The position numbers and the translations under genes were made by a program. The notes beneath the pieces are model-generated. The model made no database searches and was not told where the DNA came from. It saw only the letters and a list, made by a program, of their open reading frames with translations. A DNA stretch of 64,000 nucleotides from Lonicera japonica (lineage: Eukaryota > Streptophyta > Magnoliopsida > Dipsacales > Caprifoliaceae): contig CM038463.1 of assembly GCA_021464415.1 (NCBI GenBank), forward strand, positions 6,680,754 through 6,744,753. Direction: 5' to 3'. Positions 35,882 through 48,021 of this stretch are shown here, one piece after another. The stretch's first letter is position 1, and each line of letters opens with the position of its first letter.

Positions 35882-36052
35882 CTTTGTTTGTTGGTAGACA
35901 AATGATAAGTTTTTTTGTTTTTTTTGTTTTTGGTTTGGTCTGAATAAATGATGAGTTGAATGAGGGAAAAGGTTGGTTGTATAGGTACATATATATATGC
36001 TTATTTGTGTGTAATAGGTCTTCATGAATTGGTATGACCTTGAACTTTTCAC

Positions 36053-36790
36053 ATCCTTATTTTATTTCGTAAAGTTTGATTGCAGGGGTTTTGACTGTTG
36101 ACTAATAGGATTGCCTAGGAGTGCATAATTGAATGGGTCACAAGGTTATATAATAGTGTTGAATCTCAAATTATTTCAAAAAAGGCTTCGGGCCACTGAT
36201 GGGTTAACCCATCTTACACACAGTTAAACACATACTAATCCACTGGTCACTACGAGTACACAATACGAATCATGGTTTAAGTTCGAGCCTCACAATTGCA
36301 CATCTTTTCTATAAGGATTATGTGTTTTGAAAAGCTAGACAGTACTAAAAATTATTAAATATAATATTGAACACGCATTAATCCGTCATGGGTGTTAACA
36401 CCAGTGACATAACTTTGAAGAAAAACGGGAGTTGGGGGCTTTGAAGTGTACTTTGTGTTGGGGAGTTATGTTATGTCGGCTACGCCTCAGTGAACCATCA
36501 TCACAAACAATGCAATGCAATACAATTCTATTCCATTCTGTTTAATTCAATTCAATTCAATTCAACGACCGCGTGTGTAATAACAATAATAGACTTTCAG
36601 GTCTAACGCTAATCCAGGCCCAATCACCAAAGTCAACCCTCCCAATTTTTCATTTTAACAAAGATGCTGGACGCAGGAGGGACAAAACCTCTACCTCTAT
36701 GTCTTTTCATGTCCCTTCATTTTATTTTATTTTATTTTTCATTCTACCAACAGCGGGCAAACGCTAACCAAAAAAGACAGGGTTTGTTTG
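36053..36790. other. Upstream region of peptide gene 1 and intergenic DNA
   Basis: A (CA)TATATATATG stretch near 35986-35999 may supply the TATA function. The W-box pair TTGACTGTTGACT lies at 36091-36103. 36180-36420 includes a box-B-like GTTTAAGTTCGAGCCTC. A degenerate ATTCA repeat is at about 36542-36563. No other gene is seen. Confidence 0.4.
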
Positions 36791-38180
36791 AATTTTTTAT
36801 TTTTTTAAAAGAGTTTAAAGAATAATATTTTTGTAAATTAAGAACTTATATTTGATCAAATTTTAAAAGGAGTGCAAAGTTAATTTTGTAATTGATTTTA
36901 AAATTTTATTTTTTTTATAAAATCATCCAAAATTAAGTGCAAAGTTTTTTTTTTATTAATTTTGTATTTAATTAATTGATTTAAAACCTAAAATTTTATT
37001 TTTTTTTATAAAATCATCCAAAATTAAGTTTGCTTGTTGAAAAACTAAATATGTGATGCGAAACAAACATTTTTTTTGGGTGTTCTTTTCCACAAAATTT
37101 TTATCAGTGTGAGAATACTTTTTTTATTATAATCTTGCATCACCCCAAGTATTTAATAGGGACGATAACTAAAAGTAAAAATATTAAATTTTTTATTAAG
37201 AACATAATAATAAAATTTAGTTCTTCATAAATTTTATTAAAAATTTCATTTAAATAATAATTTTAACATAAATAAGTTTTAAATTAAATATTTAAAACCT
37301 ATTTATTAATTTTTGTCTTTAAAATGTAAATATAATACTTAATTCACCACAAAAATATTAAAAGATAATCTGTTGTTTAATTTTTTCTTTTGTGAAAATG
37401 GAAAAATTAATTGGAAAAATAAAATAGTTTTCAAAAAAATAAATCATTTATTAACATAGTTATGACTTCTATGATAAATTTTTCGGTTCAAGAAAAGATT
37501 TATTTACAAAATATTTTGATTTTCTCACTAAACATTTCCTTTTTCATATTTTTTTCGATTAATTTTAAGAAATTTTTGAAACAATAAAAACACAACATAC
37601 AATCATATTTATATATATAAAATATTACATATTAAACATGTTAACACTACATTTTTTTATTTATGATAACTTAACATAGTTTTTTAATTTTGCGTTGCTC
37701 AAATAAAAGATTTAAAGAAAAACATCATTGAAAATGATTGTGCCGGTGCAAATAAAAATAAAAATAAAATGAAATATAAGAATATACATATATTTATGAG
37801 ATGTATGTAATTAAGTGAAAATAGTAGATGTTTGTTTGTTGGAAATTGTAATTTTTTTATTAATTTTTAATTTTTAAAACTTTAAATTGAGAAAAAATTA
37901 TGGCGATTTTTTAAACAGAAAGCGGGGTGAGAAGAAAGGGTGCTATTTTTTATGATTAACGAACTTTGACTAGTAGGGTGAGAAGAAGAAATTTGCACCT
38001 TTTTTTTTATTGCAAAGTTAAGTTTGCACAAAATACAATTTTTTGCAAAGTTAAGTTTGCATTCAGTCAAAACCCTTATTTTAAAATGATAATGATATAT
38101 CTAGGCCCTTATTTCTTAAAAATATTATTTGTTGATTTTTTGGGGAAAAACTTTGTGATGCAAGATCTTTTACCTCATTT
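36791..38180. repeat. Dispersed AT-rich repeat, copy D, split by about 0.9 kb
   Basis: 36791-37060 matches the left part of copy A (TAATATTTTTGTAAATTAAG, then CCAAAATTAAGTTTGC). 37960-38180 matches the right part (GCAAAGTTAAGTTTGCAC, GCAAAGTTAAGTTTGCATTC, then CAAGATCTTTTACC). The intervening AT-rich 0.9 kb (37061-37959) has no recognised structure and looks like an insertion in one original copy. Confidence 0.5.
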
Positions 38181-38524
38181 CCAGATTTTTTTTTTAAATT
38201 GTAATTTGAATGAATTTAAATCATTCGTTTGTATTGAAATTTAAGATAAATAAAATAATAAATTACAGCCATTGGGTGAGAGGTACTTTTGAAATTTTTT
38301 TTAGGCTAAATAATATTGCTGAGTGCAATTATATTACCTTTGTCTTGCATTGAGATTTTTGTTTTCTTTTTTTATCACTGGCGTGATAAAAAAAAATTTG
38401 GTTAGTGAGGATAGAAAAATTATTCGCAGACAACTTGAATATGCAATCCTTTCTACAAATATATATAATTAATGCATCTTGACCCATTGGATACATGTAA
38501 TTTTTTTAAAAAAATTTGTCCATG

Positions 38525-39035
38525 CAAAGCCGGCCCCCAAATTTTTTTCCCTTTATATATAAGTTATAGTAGGTAAAATTAAAATAATTTTTGGCTGAAT
38601 AAAAACGAACAACAAGACAATTGTTCCAGCGGGTGATATTGCTTTTCTTGCAACTTGTGGTCTCGAGTTCGAAGTCTTGGTATGGGCAAGATTGAGCTTC
38701 CTTTTTTTTTAAACAAGTACACAAGCTCACGCTCTCAATTCAACTAAAATTAAAGAAAAAAATACAATAAAATAACCCTAAACCTTATATATCGAGTTTT
38801 ATGTGAGGGTTTTTTTTTTTGTTGAATAAAACGCTATTTTTTAGTTTTTGTTTTAGCTAAATTCTATATGAATAAGAAATTTAATTACTCTTTTTGCTAC
38901 TTTTCAAATATCATAATTTGTAAATGTATATATTAATTTGTTGAAGTTTATTGATATAATTATGTTACATGAATATAGAAAAGGATTCCGAAATCAAAAT
39001 CGCCTAGAGCCCTTCAAAACTCAGGGCCGGCCCAG
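38525..39035. mobile_element. hAT MITE (511 bp)
   Basis: The ends CAAAGCCGGCCCCC and the inverted CAGGGCCGGCCCAG lie between perfect 8-bp repeats TGTCCATG (38517-38524 and 39036-39043). The 8-bp duplication with GCCGGCCC ends is typical of plant hAT elements. A tRNA-like SINE fragment lies inside at about 38615-38690 (TCGAGTTCGAAGTC box B). It is non-coding. Confidence 0.7.
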
Positions 39036-39043
39036 TGTCCATG

Positions 39044-40400
39044 TATATAGACAAAAAAAATCCTACAAATATAGATAGATATACACAAAAAAGTTGCATT
39101 TGTTCCTACAAAATTTAATAGATATAGATATACACAAAAAATTGCCGTGCAGAGAATCTAGGCACATATTATACCTAGTAGAAATATAATTTAACTCCGG
39201 TAATGATAATTCTCTTAAAATTAAGCGGTGTCAAATAAAAATATATATTAGTCCATTATTATTATAAAATAAGTCTTGCCTTTTATCATCAATTATGTTA
39301 AACATCCTATTTTCTTTAAAAAGATGTAAAAATTAAAGTAAAATTTTCAATTTAAATTAAGCGAAATATATGTTTATCCGAATGTATCTAAATACTGTTC
39401 GTATAAACGTGATGGATAATAGGGTGAATGCGCTACCCAATTACAAAATATCGTCCAAACAAAAACATTGCGCTCTAGTCCACTTAATTTGAATAAAAAC
39501 ATTCACCAAACATGCCTGATCTACTTTTACTGCTCGTTTGCCTTAATTGAACTTTAACGCCCAAAGTTTTATGTATTTAAATTTTGGTACCAAGTCTTGT
39601 TTCTTATGTGCACCTTGGTACCCAATATTCACGATTCCATCGATTGATTGTTGAATACTCCCAATAAATGGATTAAAATATCCTTAACATCTGTCTCTTA
39701 TACAAATCAAAACAATTTTTTTCTCTAAAATAAAATCCATTTTCTTAAAAGCTTATACACATTTAAATATATTTTTAGATAAGCGGTTTATTTATTACTT
39801 AACAAAATATTATAAAGTAATTTGGTTCATCGGTTTATCTATTATTATTTTTTATAGAATTCGATTAATTTTGGTTAATGGTTTATCTATCCATTACTAA
39901 TTTTTGTAAAATTCCATTTATTGTTCAATGGTTTGTCCATTGCTAATTTTTGTAAAATTCGTTTCATTTAGCAGCTGGCTCAATTTTGTGTGCAGGCAAT
40001 CCCACCACATTTAATGTGATTTGGAAACGAGGAGAAAAAAATAGCAAGAAGGGTTCTGTTCTCACTTGTATCTATTGGCAAGACTAATTTATTGGTTGAG
40101 TTTTTAAAAAGTGTGAAAGTAGGTTGAAAAGTGAATTTGATTTTTGTTGGAGTTTTTTTTAAGAAATTCAAAAAAACTTATGGAAAAAACTCAAACAATA
40201 GTCACAATGAATCTTATTTTATAAATCTCAATGAGTAGATTTCACATATATCTTTTTTTTAATCTAATTTCGATTTTTGGATTTAATGTTATGGTGTTTT
40301 AAAATTTTTATGAGAAATAAAGTAATGTGAAGTGAATTTTGAGAAATGTGAAATATAGTTGACGTTTTCACTGGTTTTTTAGTTTGGAACCAAACAGGAC
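39044..40400. other. Intergenic DNA with a Tourist-like fragment
   Basis: No gene is seen. 40085-40400 resembles the Tourist MITE at 7132-7525 in reverse orientation and ends GGAACCAAACAGGAC. 39540-39640 has CCCAAAGTTTTATGTA and TTTTGGTACC words similar to TIR families elsewhere in the window. Confidence 0.4.
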
Positions 40401-41490
40401 TTTGTACTTGTATCTCATATTTTGGGGATATTTTGTATTTGCCTCACATTTTATTTTCTTTGCATTTGCACCTTATTATTAGTGAAATATGTTAAGAGGT
40501 GTTAAACTTTGATGCGAATGAACCAAAATGCCTCCTGATATGAACAAGAAGCTAATATAATTTCAATGAAAATGCAATTAAAATATAATGTAATTAATAT
40601 AAGCATGTTTAATAATATATAATAATGTTTCATTTCCAATTAAGTTCATCATGTTCAAAGTATTACATACAAAAAGGAAGAAATGAACAGAGGCCAAACT
40701 CCAATAAGATCAAATCATTTCGAAGGAAAAAAGAGGATATTCTAATTTCTATCATGCTTCAACAATGTAAACGTACTTAAAATCTAAAAGGCAGATCACC
40801 ATTGATTAAAATAAAAATAAAAATGAGAATCACTCCATAATATTAAAAACAGCCCAAAAGAAAAAACAGAGCCAAAGAGTCCCAATATATCATGTAATAA
40901 AATGTACAAATTCTTCCTTTTGTTTTTGGGAAACACCTGTGCCAATGTTTATGAGTTTTGGTAAGAAATATAATCGAAGTGTACGCCTAACTTACCCTTA
41001 AAGGTACCCTTGTAATTGTGAGCCTAATTGTTCCTAAATTACTTTCTTCCCATATACCTCGATCAGTAATGAACGGTAATATTCCAAGTCAACCACTTAG
41101 TCCACACTGCATATATATATATATATATATAACCAAAAAAACATACATGCATAAGTTTTCTTATGAAATGAAATACTAAAAAAAAATAAAAAAATTAGTT
41201 CATCTTTGGACATTATAACTCAAGGTTTAAATGTTAACTTTAGAAGACAAAATCATATATATATATATATATATTATCAAACTTGCTTATATTAACTGCA
41301 TTATATTCTAATTGTATTTTCATTGAAATTATATTAGCTCTTGTTCATATCAGTGGCATTTTGGTCCATCCACGTAAAAGTTAACACCTTCTAACAGATT
41401 GATTAAATAACTGTGGGGTGCAACTGCAAAGAAAATAAATGTAGGGTGCAATTACAAAATACTCCCAAAATGTGGGATACAAATACAAAA
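40401..41490. mobile_element. Long-TIR element (about 1.09 kb, TIRs near 210 bp)
   Basis: The left arm, from TTTGTACTTGTATCTCATAT to about 40615, is mirrored by 41280-41490. Shared blocks include CATTTTATTTTCTTTGCA(T/G)TTGCACC, GTTAA(G)AGGTGTTAA and GATATGAACAAGA(A)GCTAATA. The 660-bp interior has no evident gene but differs in texture from the arms and could be captured sequence. No target duplication was identified, and the left end abuts a Tourist-like sequence. Confidence 0.6.
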
Positions 41491-41759
41491 TATCTCATTT
41501 TAAAACAGACACATTTTTGTTTACTTTAAATTAATACTTTTTTTAAAAGAAAAAAATTAAAGGTCAGAACCACACACTGCCGCCCCATGGCTAGAGCTTT
41601 GCTGGAGGTGGTAGTTATTGAGATCTAGCGACAGTCCATGAGAGAGAAAGAAACAAAAAAATTTGAAAAGGTTATAATTGACATTAAAAAGAATAAAGAA
41701 AAAATGGTGTCATTGTATATAATGGGCAAACATTGAATAATGTCCTTGTGATTTATTAG

Positions 41760-41922
41760 TCTTAGAGTAAAAGGAGAGACTTTTAGTAATTGAATTGAAT
41801 TGATAATGATATAAGAGAAGCCTTATTTATAGGGTTATTCAAACAATGAGAAACCAATTAGAATAAAGAAACATAATAAAGAAACCTAATAGAATAAGGA
41901 AACTAAATAATATATTCTAACA
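41760..41922 (-). repeat. 3' LTR of the Copia element
   Basis: This 163-bp LTR is the copy next to the purine tract, so it is the 3' LTR in the element's (minus) orientation. It is about 94% identical to 45935-46097 by eye. Confidence 0.9.
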
Positions 41923-42063
41923 CTCCCCCTCAAGGTGGTGCATAGATATCAAGCATGCCTAACTTCTGATTAATCTAAAAAATATCTTGTTGGAAACAGC
42001 TTTAGTGAGTACATCGGCCAACTGATCCTCCGAGCTTATATGGGGCACTGCAATTATGTTATC

Positions 42064-45000
42064 CTAAAATTTTTCTTTAATAAAAAACCTATCAACCTCC
42101 ACATGCTTTGTTCTATAATGTTGAATTGGATTTTGAGCAATATCACACACTGCCTTGTTATCATAATATAACATCATAGGTTCTTTCAGTGGATAACATA
42201 AATCAGTCAATAGCAACTTCAACCATAACAATTCTTGGACTCCCATTGCCATTTCTCGATATTCTACTTCGGTGTTTGAACGAGAAATAACATTTTGTTT
42301 CTTGCTCTGCCAGGTGACGAGATTCCCACTAATGAATTTTGATATCCTGATGTAGACCGTCTATCACCAATGTTTCTTGCCCAATCAGCATCAATGTACC
42401 CTTCAACTTTCAAAAAATCACTGTTTTTTGTAAACAAAATCTCTTTTCCAGGAGCTGCCTTCAAATAATTAAGAATTTTCATAACAACTTGCATATGATT
42501 CTTTTTCACGATTATACATGAATTGACTAACTGTACTTAATGCATAAGAAATGCTGGGCCTAGTATGTGCTAAGTACATTAGCCTTCCTACTAATCTCTG
42601 ATAGCGCCCTTTATTAACAGGTACTTGATCAACTTCATTTTCAATTTCAATCCTTCTTCCATAGGAGTATTTGACGTTTGACACGTAGACATTCCAGTTT
42701 TATCTAGTACATCCAATGCATACTTTCTTTGGGAGAGAAATATGCCCTTTGAAGATCTGAATACCTCAATCCCTAAAAAATACTTTAGCTCGCCAAGATT
42801 TTTATCTCGAACTCTTGAGATAGATATTTTTTCAGTACTTTTTGTTCATGTGGGTCATCCCCGGTGACAACCATGTCATCAACATAGACAATCAGTGCTG
42901 TAATTTTCCCATGGCACCTCTTCAAGAATAATGTATGATCAGAATTGCTCTGTTTCTAACCGAACTTCCTCATTGATCTGACAAATCTCCCGAACCAAGC
43001 TCTCGAAGACTGTTTTAAACCATACAAAGACTTTCTTAGTTTACATACCTTATTTATATGCTCTACATGAACATTGTAACCTGATGGGAACTTCATGTAT
43101 ACTTCATCTTCTAAATTCCCATGCAAGAATGCATTCTTCACATCGAATTGTTGCAATGGCCAATTCAAATTTACCGCTAAAGAGAGCAACACGAATAGTG
43201 TTAATTTTTTCCATTGGTGTAAATATTTTCAAATAATCAATCTCATGTTTTTGGGTGTAGCCTTTTGCTACAAGTCTTACTTTGAATTTTTCGTTGGTTT
43301 CGTCTGCCATATGTTTCACTGTGTACACTCATTTGCACCCAATATGCTTTTTTCCTACTGGCAATTCAACTATGTCCCATGTACTATTCTTCTTTAGGGA
43401 TTTCATTTCTTTGTCCATCGCCGCTTTCCATTTTAGATCACATAAGGCTTTCTGCACATTGTTAGGAATATATACATAGGACAATTGATTTACAAATGAC
43501 TTATTCGATTCAAATAACCTATCGTAAGACACGTAGTTGCTCATGGGATATTTGTCCTTACTAGCAAGATCATGTTCATATGTTGGTTTAGGCACACCTC
43601 TATTGATTCGATTAGGGAGTTATTTTTTAGGAGGTTCAGGAGAAGATACCTGAGGATCGGGAGGAGGAACTTGATATTCAGATGTGTCTGAGAGAGACAA
43701 TTGGTTATTTATATCAGGCGATGACAAACTTAAGGACTGTGGTGAATTTAGCAGTGAACTCGATGAGCTTGATTGTGGTGAATTTGGTGGTGATCTTGGT
43801 GGATTCGGTAGTTGTGAAGTCGACTGTGGGGATACCTCCTTCAAAACCAAATGCTTGAACTTCTCTATGATTCTCCCCCTGAAGTTCAGCCTGATGAAAA
43901 TACATATTTTCTTTGTGAAAGATAACATCTATTATCACGTATAATTTTCGAGTATGAGGATGATAACATCTATACCCTTTCTAAGAGGATGAATAACCCA
44001 AAAAAACACATTTGAGAGTTCGAGACTCTAACTTATTTCGTTGTTCTTTCAGTAAATGAACAAATGCAACGCATTCCGGATACACGATGAGGCAAATTTG
44101 ATACTGGATAAGCTAATACAGCTTTGTGAAATACGTCAAACGGTGTTTGAAAATCAAGGATTGCTGATAGAACACGGTTAAATCAGATAGACGGCAGAGG
44201 CAAGTGCTTCGCCCTAATAAGATGTTAGCGCATTGGCCCTAATTAGTAACGCACATACTATTTCTAGTAAATGCATGTTCTTCCTTTCTGCAACACCATT
44301 TTACTGAGATGTATATGGGCATGTTGTTTGATAAACAATCATAAGATACTTGAAATACTCTTGTAAATCTGTACTTTTGTATTCACCTCCATTATCACTT
44401 CGAAGCACCTGAATAGTGGCGTTGTACTATGCACTGACTTGTTTATGGAATCTCTGAAACAAAGAACTTACTTCACTTTTAGATTTCATAGGACATACCC
44501 GTATCATTTTTGTATAATCATCAATTAAAGTGACAAACCAGCGTGCACTACTTAAAAAATGAGCAAGAGAAGGCCTGGAGTGGATTATCATGAACGGAAC
44601 ATAACATTTATTAAATGATGGTATGAAGGACGTACGATGGCTCTTTGCAAGTTCACAAGTTTCACAGCGAAAAACAGATAGCTCAACGTTCCTAAAATTT
44701 TTAAATAGCTAAAGGATGAATGACCTAATCGCGATGCCACAGCCAAATCGCATCTTCATCCTTTTTTCCTACTATTACGTCAGTTTACAGGGTCTGATGT
44801 AACTGATTCATACTCGTCCATGCCAAATTCAAATAGTACAAATTTTCTCGCGTCACACTATAACCAATTGTCTTCCTCGTTTGAATATCCTTAAAGACAC
44901 AATGAGAAGGCCATAAAATAACGATGCAATTTAAAACATTAGTAATCTGAGCGACAGACAATAAGTTATTTTTCAGTGAGGGGACTACGAGCGTAAAATT

Positions 45001-45462
45001 TAAATTTAGAGAATATGATAAATGAACCGACCCTTCCCCAATAACAGGGACTGGATCACCATTAGCTATGGAAATAAAATTTTTAGATTAAGGGGTAAAA
45101 GATGCAACCTGTCTAGAATCGAATGTCATATGATCTGTAGCACCATAATCAATTATCCATGTATTATTAAAAACAAATGCGAATTTTTTTGCCTTACCAG
45201 GTGTTCTACTAGTTGTAAGTAATCCTAAATATTTTTTATCATTACTTTGATTTGAAAGACAACTCCGAGAATGATCCTACCGGCTTGGATAACCAATTAC
45301 TTCGTAGCACCTCTTCTTGGAATGCCCGTTTTTTCTGCATACTGAACAAGGTGTATACTTTGAACTAAAATAATTATGGAAGACAGGGTTGTATGCCATT
45401 GTGTGACTTTGTAATTTGAAATTGTAAAATCTAGGCAGATTATGAAAAAGGATAGAAACCAT
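42064..45462 (-). pseudogene. Copia gag-pol remnant (zinc knuckle, integrase, RT, RNase H)
   Basis: Read on the minus strand from 45462 down to 42064, the order is: a CCHC knuckle (CSVCRKNGHSKKRC, with YEVIGYP), near 45300-45360; integrase core near 44200-44800 with RSDNGGEYKS and GVAERKN; a Copia-type junction (KCVFLGYSS, HPHTRKLYV) near 43930-44030; reverse transcriptase near 42560-43595 (FKVRLVAKGYTQ, QQFDVKNAFLHG, KVCKLRKSLYGLKQSSRAW, RYQRLVGRLMYL) and RNase H (GYIDADWA, LYYDNKAVCDIAQNP, YRTKHVEVD) to 42064. Multiple stops and frame changes separate these blocks, and the N-terminal gag is absent. The protein cannot be made as one chain. Confidence 0.88.
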
Positions 45463-45934
45463 TTTTTTGGGCTAAACAGCAAATAACCAAAACTTCTGGG
45501 GCCAAACTGCGAAAAACAACTTCTGGGGCTAAACTGTAAATATAAGAACTAGGGAACGGTCAATAGTCTGCTGACGTGTCAGGTGACGTGGGACTACATG
45601 GTAGGTGACATGGCCTAACGGCGTTAGGCTTTGACTGACGGCACGTGAATGACGCTGGCGTGACTCTCCAATTTCAAGTACCGTGTGAGAGCGCGCGCGG
45701 CATCGGTTTGAGTCAAAAATATTTTTGTTGCAATCGTCATGGAAAGACGATCAATAAGGTATAGTTATATCCTGGTTTGAGAATAATACGGCAATAAGTT
45801 TGTGCAATTTTCAAAAATCGAGATTTGTGAAAAAATTTGTGTTGTTTATGAAATCAAGGCTGGGCTATGACTATGGCTATGGCTGGTGTTTTATGGGAAT
45901 AATGAAATGAAAGGATTGTATTCCTCTGATACCA

Positions 45935-46097
45935 TCTTAGAGTAAAAGGAGAGACTTTTAGTAATTGAATTGAATTGATAATGATACAAGATAAGCCCTA
46001 TTTATAGGGTTATTCAAACAATAAGAAATCAATTAAAATAAGAAAACATAATAAGGAAACCTAATAGAATAAGGAAACTAAATAATGTATTCTAACA
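45935..46097 (-). repeat. 5' LTR of the Copia element
   Basis: This 163-bp LTR lies directly next to the tRNA-Met primer-binding site at 45923-45934, so it is the 5' LTR on the minus strand. Confidence 0.9.
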
Positions 46098-46102
46098 ATT
46101 AG

Positions 46103-46503
46103 AAACAAATAAGATATCAATTTAATTATGGAATGAGGCTCTTCCAGCCCATTTTCTCAATTACATATATTTATAAAGTCATCCATGTCCTCGGACTTAC
46201 ACTACTTCTTAATTACCTTTTACAGTTTGAATTATCTAACTAAAGTCATTTTTATAAACTCCCAAACAAGAAAACGTTTTCTGTGTTAAAAAAGTGTTTA
46301 ATGTCTGAAAGTGTCAAACACAGAAAACGTTTATATTAAGTACAACAAAAAAAATCTTATAAATATATTTCACGACCTTGGAAAGAAAATCTTATAAACT
46401 AGTAAAATGGAACGCCTGAATCAAAATTCTTTTGTTTCTAAATACCGTTTTGTATGTCTCACAATTAATAGTGGCGGTGAAGCATAATTTTATATTTAAT
46501 TTA
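46103..46503. other. Intergenic DNA
   Basis: No gene is seen. GAAAACGTTT words occur at 46272-46283 and 46323-46333, a short inverted/direct repeat. Confidence 0.4.
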
Positions 46504-46815
46504 GAATCCGTTTCATAATAATATGGAAAAAGAAAATAAAAATAGTTGATTTTTGTAAAAAGTTAGAAAATAAGTTGAGACATGTGGTGAGATGTCTTCT
46601 TACTTTGTGACTTTTTCCATAGAGAAATTTTTTTTGGTACATGATTAAGGATGAAAATTTTTCCATAAAAAAATATAAAGAATGGATGACATATACTCAT
46701 AAAATGAGCATGGAATTGGGAGGGCATCTTATCACATACCCTCAACTTATTTTCCAACTTATTACTAAATCAAGTGTTTTTATTTTTCTTTTGCATGTTG
46801 TTATCAAAAAGAGGC
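46504..46815. mobile_element. MITE, GGATCCGTTTGATAA family, copy 1
   Basis: The ends GAATCCGTTTCATAATAAT and the inverted ATGTTGTTATCAAAAAGAGGC extend into long imperfect arms sharing AGAAAATAAGTTGAG and ATTTTTCCAT(A/G). Other copies are at 53611-53915 and 60727-61014. No target duplication was defined. Family only, superfamily unknown. Confidence 0.6.
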
Positions 46816-47557
46816 TTACAATCTATTTTATTGAATACAACAAAGTCACAAAAAAATTCAGAAGTTAAATCAACAAAATCAAACTTTACGCTCTTCAATT
46901 TTACTGTTATCGCAGAATATATGCCAAGTATACAGTCCCAAATTAAGAGACGGTTAATTTGTTTTAATTTATATTACATGAGTTATGTTTTAGTTATATT
47001 TTATAAAAGTACAACTGTGCGTGCCAGTAAGATTATCTAGTAAATATAGTATTACTCTTTATATTACTAGTGCGGGAGTACCACATGGGACTGCCGCATG
47101 GTATATGCTCCCGGGGCACCTAATATTTTCTTTAGATAACACACACTCAAGCATTTACATAACTATGGACAACAACAGTGGATTGTAAAATATACATTCA
47201 AGCATCCTCTCTTATTAAATAATTTTAAACAAAAAAATTATTCGTCATCCGTCAAACAATAATTTCAAGTAAGTTTCCAAAAACAGCAAAAAAGAAAAAA
47301 TAATTTCAAACACAACAGTAGAAAGAATTTGAGAAATTGAAAGAATAATTTTTTTAACAGAATTTGAGTACACTTTATAGGTTTGCTACATTTCGCATTA
47401 ATTTGATGTATAGTTTCAAGTTATTGTCTATTAATTGTTAAAACGCCACCACCAAACTTTATACATGTTCATACTATATTGACCATCTTAAAATATTAAT
47501 TTACTTAATTAAATAATGTGATAAAAATGTATTGATTAACAATCAACGTATCATTTC

Positions 47558-47845
47558 TCATTTACGAACAATAGATGAGTAATGAGGAGGTGAAACAGTA
47601 ACATGACCCGCGAAGCCCATTTGATTAATGGTATCAGGGCAAGGGTTGCCGCCACTCCCCGGAACTTCAGTGCAGCCACTTCCAGGAGGGCGTACTGGCG
47701 CCTTCTGCAGAGATTGTAGCACCAGATTTGGTCTCTTCACCCACTCTTCTTCTTTGTGGAGGACTCTACAAGCTTCAATATTTGATATGATGCTTAGAGA
47801 AATAAGCAATGCTAAAATGACTAAAACAATGCTTAGGGGTTTCAT
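47558..47845 (-). CDS. Small secreted peptide precursor, CTNIP/SCREW-like, paralogue 2
   Basis: The precursor has 95 residues. The signal peptide is about 1-25 (LVILALLISLSII core). Then come HKEEEWVKRP, LVLQSLQKAP and the core RPPGSGCTEVPGSGGNPC with Cys58 and Cys69, the same positions as paralogue 1, followed by INQMGFAGH and a short tail. The ATG at 47845 is chosen because it begins the signal peptide. The frame extends 34 codons further upstream without homology to the paralogues. TATAAATA on the minus strand (48014-48021) sits 169 bp upstream, almost the same distance as in paralogue 3, inside the shared block GCATATAAATATCCCC. W-box cores lie at 48106 and 48158. Probably a defence or water-loss signalling peptide, by family inference. 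Confidence 0.65.
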   Translation of the reverse strand: MKPLSIVLVILALLISLSIISNIEACRVLHKEEEWVKRPNLVLQSLQKAPVRPPGSGCTEVPGSGGNPCPDTINQMGFAGHVTVSPPHYSSIVRK

Positions 47846-48013
47846 GATTATGATAAAATCTAGGTTGATGAGCAAAATAAAGAGTACAAGTGTTAATGTT
47901 TGTAGTGGTGAGCAAATATTGGGAGGGAGGATGATATTGTTGAGCAAGAAAAATAAACAATAGTACCTTATAGTTAATTAAAATTTGTGGAGGATAAATG
48001 AGGGATGGGGGGA

Positions 48014-48021
48014 TATTTATA
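48014..48021 (-). promoter_or_regulatory. TATA box of peptide gene 2
   Basis: TATAAATA on the minus strand lies in the block GCATATAAATATCCCC that is shared with gene 3 and with the orphan promoter at 61271. Confidence 0.7.

Larger units (their letters stand above)
41760..46097 (-). mobile_element. Copia LTR retrotransposon, complete structure but decayed
   Basis: Two 163-bp LTRs (41760-41922 and 45935-46097) differ at about ten positions. The element is flanked by a perfect 5-bp duplication ATTAG (41755-41759 and 46098-46102). On the minus strand the primer-binding site TGGTATCAGAGG (45934-45923), matching initiator tRNA-Met, follows the 5' LTR, and a purine tract (complement of CTCCCCCTCAAGG, 41923-41935) precedes the 3' LTR. 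The LTR reads TGTTAGA...TCTAAGA, i.e. TG...GA rather than TG...CA. The domain order of integrase before reverse transcriptase marks it as Copia. The total of 4338 bp is short for Copia because the gag start is missing. Confidence 0.92.

Noticed and set aside
35673..35897. Plus-strand frame over peptide gene 1 (and similar ones at 47628 and 54716)
   Set aside because: These are antisense shadows of the three peptide genes, caused by shared codon patterns.
43684..43944. Plus-strand open frames over the Copia element
   Set aside because: They are antisense to a Copia linker rich in SPPNSPQSS. The minus-strand protein is the recognisable one.
45560..45665. A host gene promoter based on its G-box cluster
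   Set aside because: It lies inside a complete Copia element with target duplication, and no host gene follows in either direction.
47060..47110. Hairpin GGGAGTACCAC.../...GGTATATGCTCCC as a microRNA precursor
   Set aside because: The arms are short and imperfect, and no known miRNA sequence is recognised.
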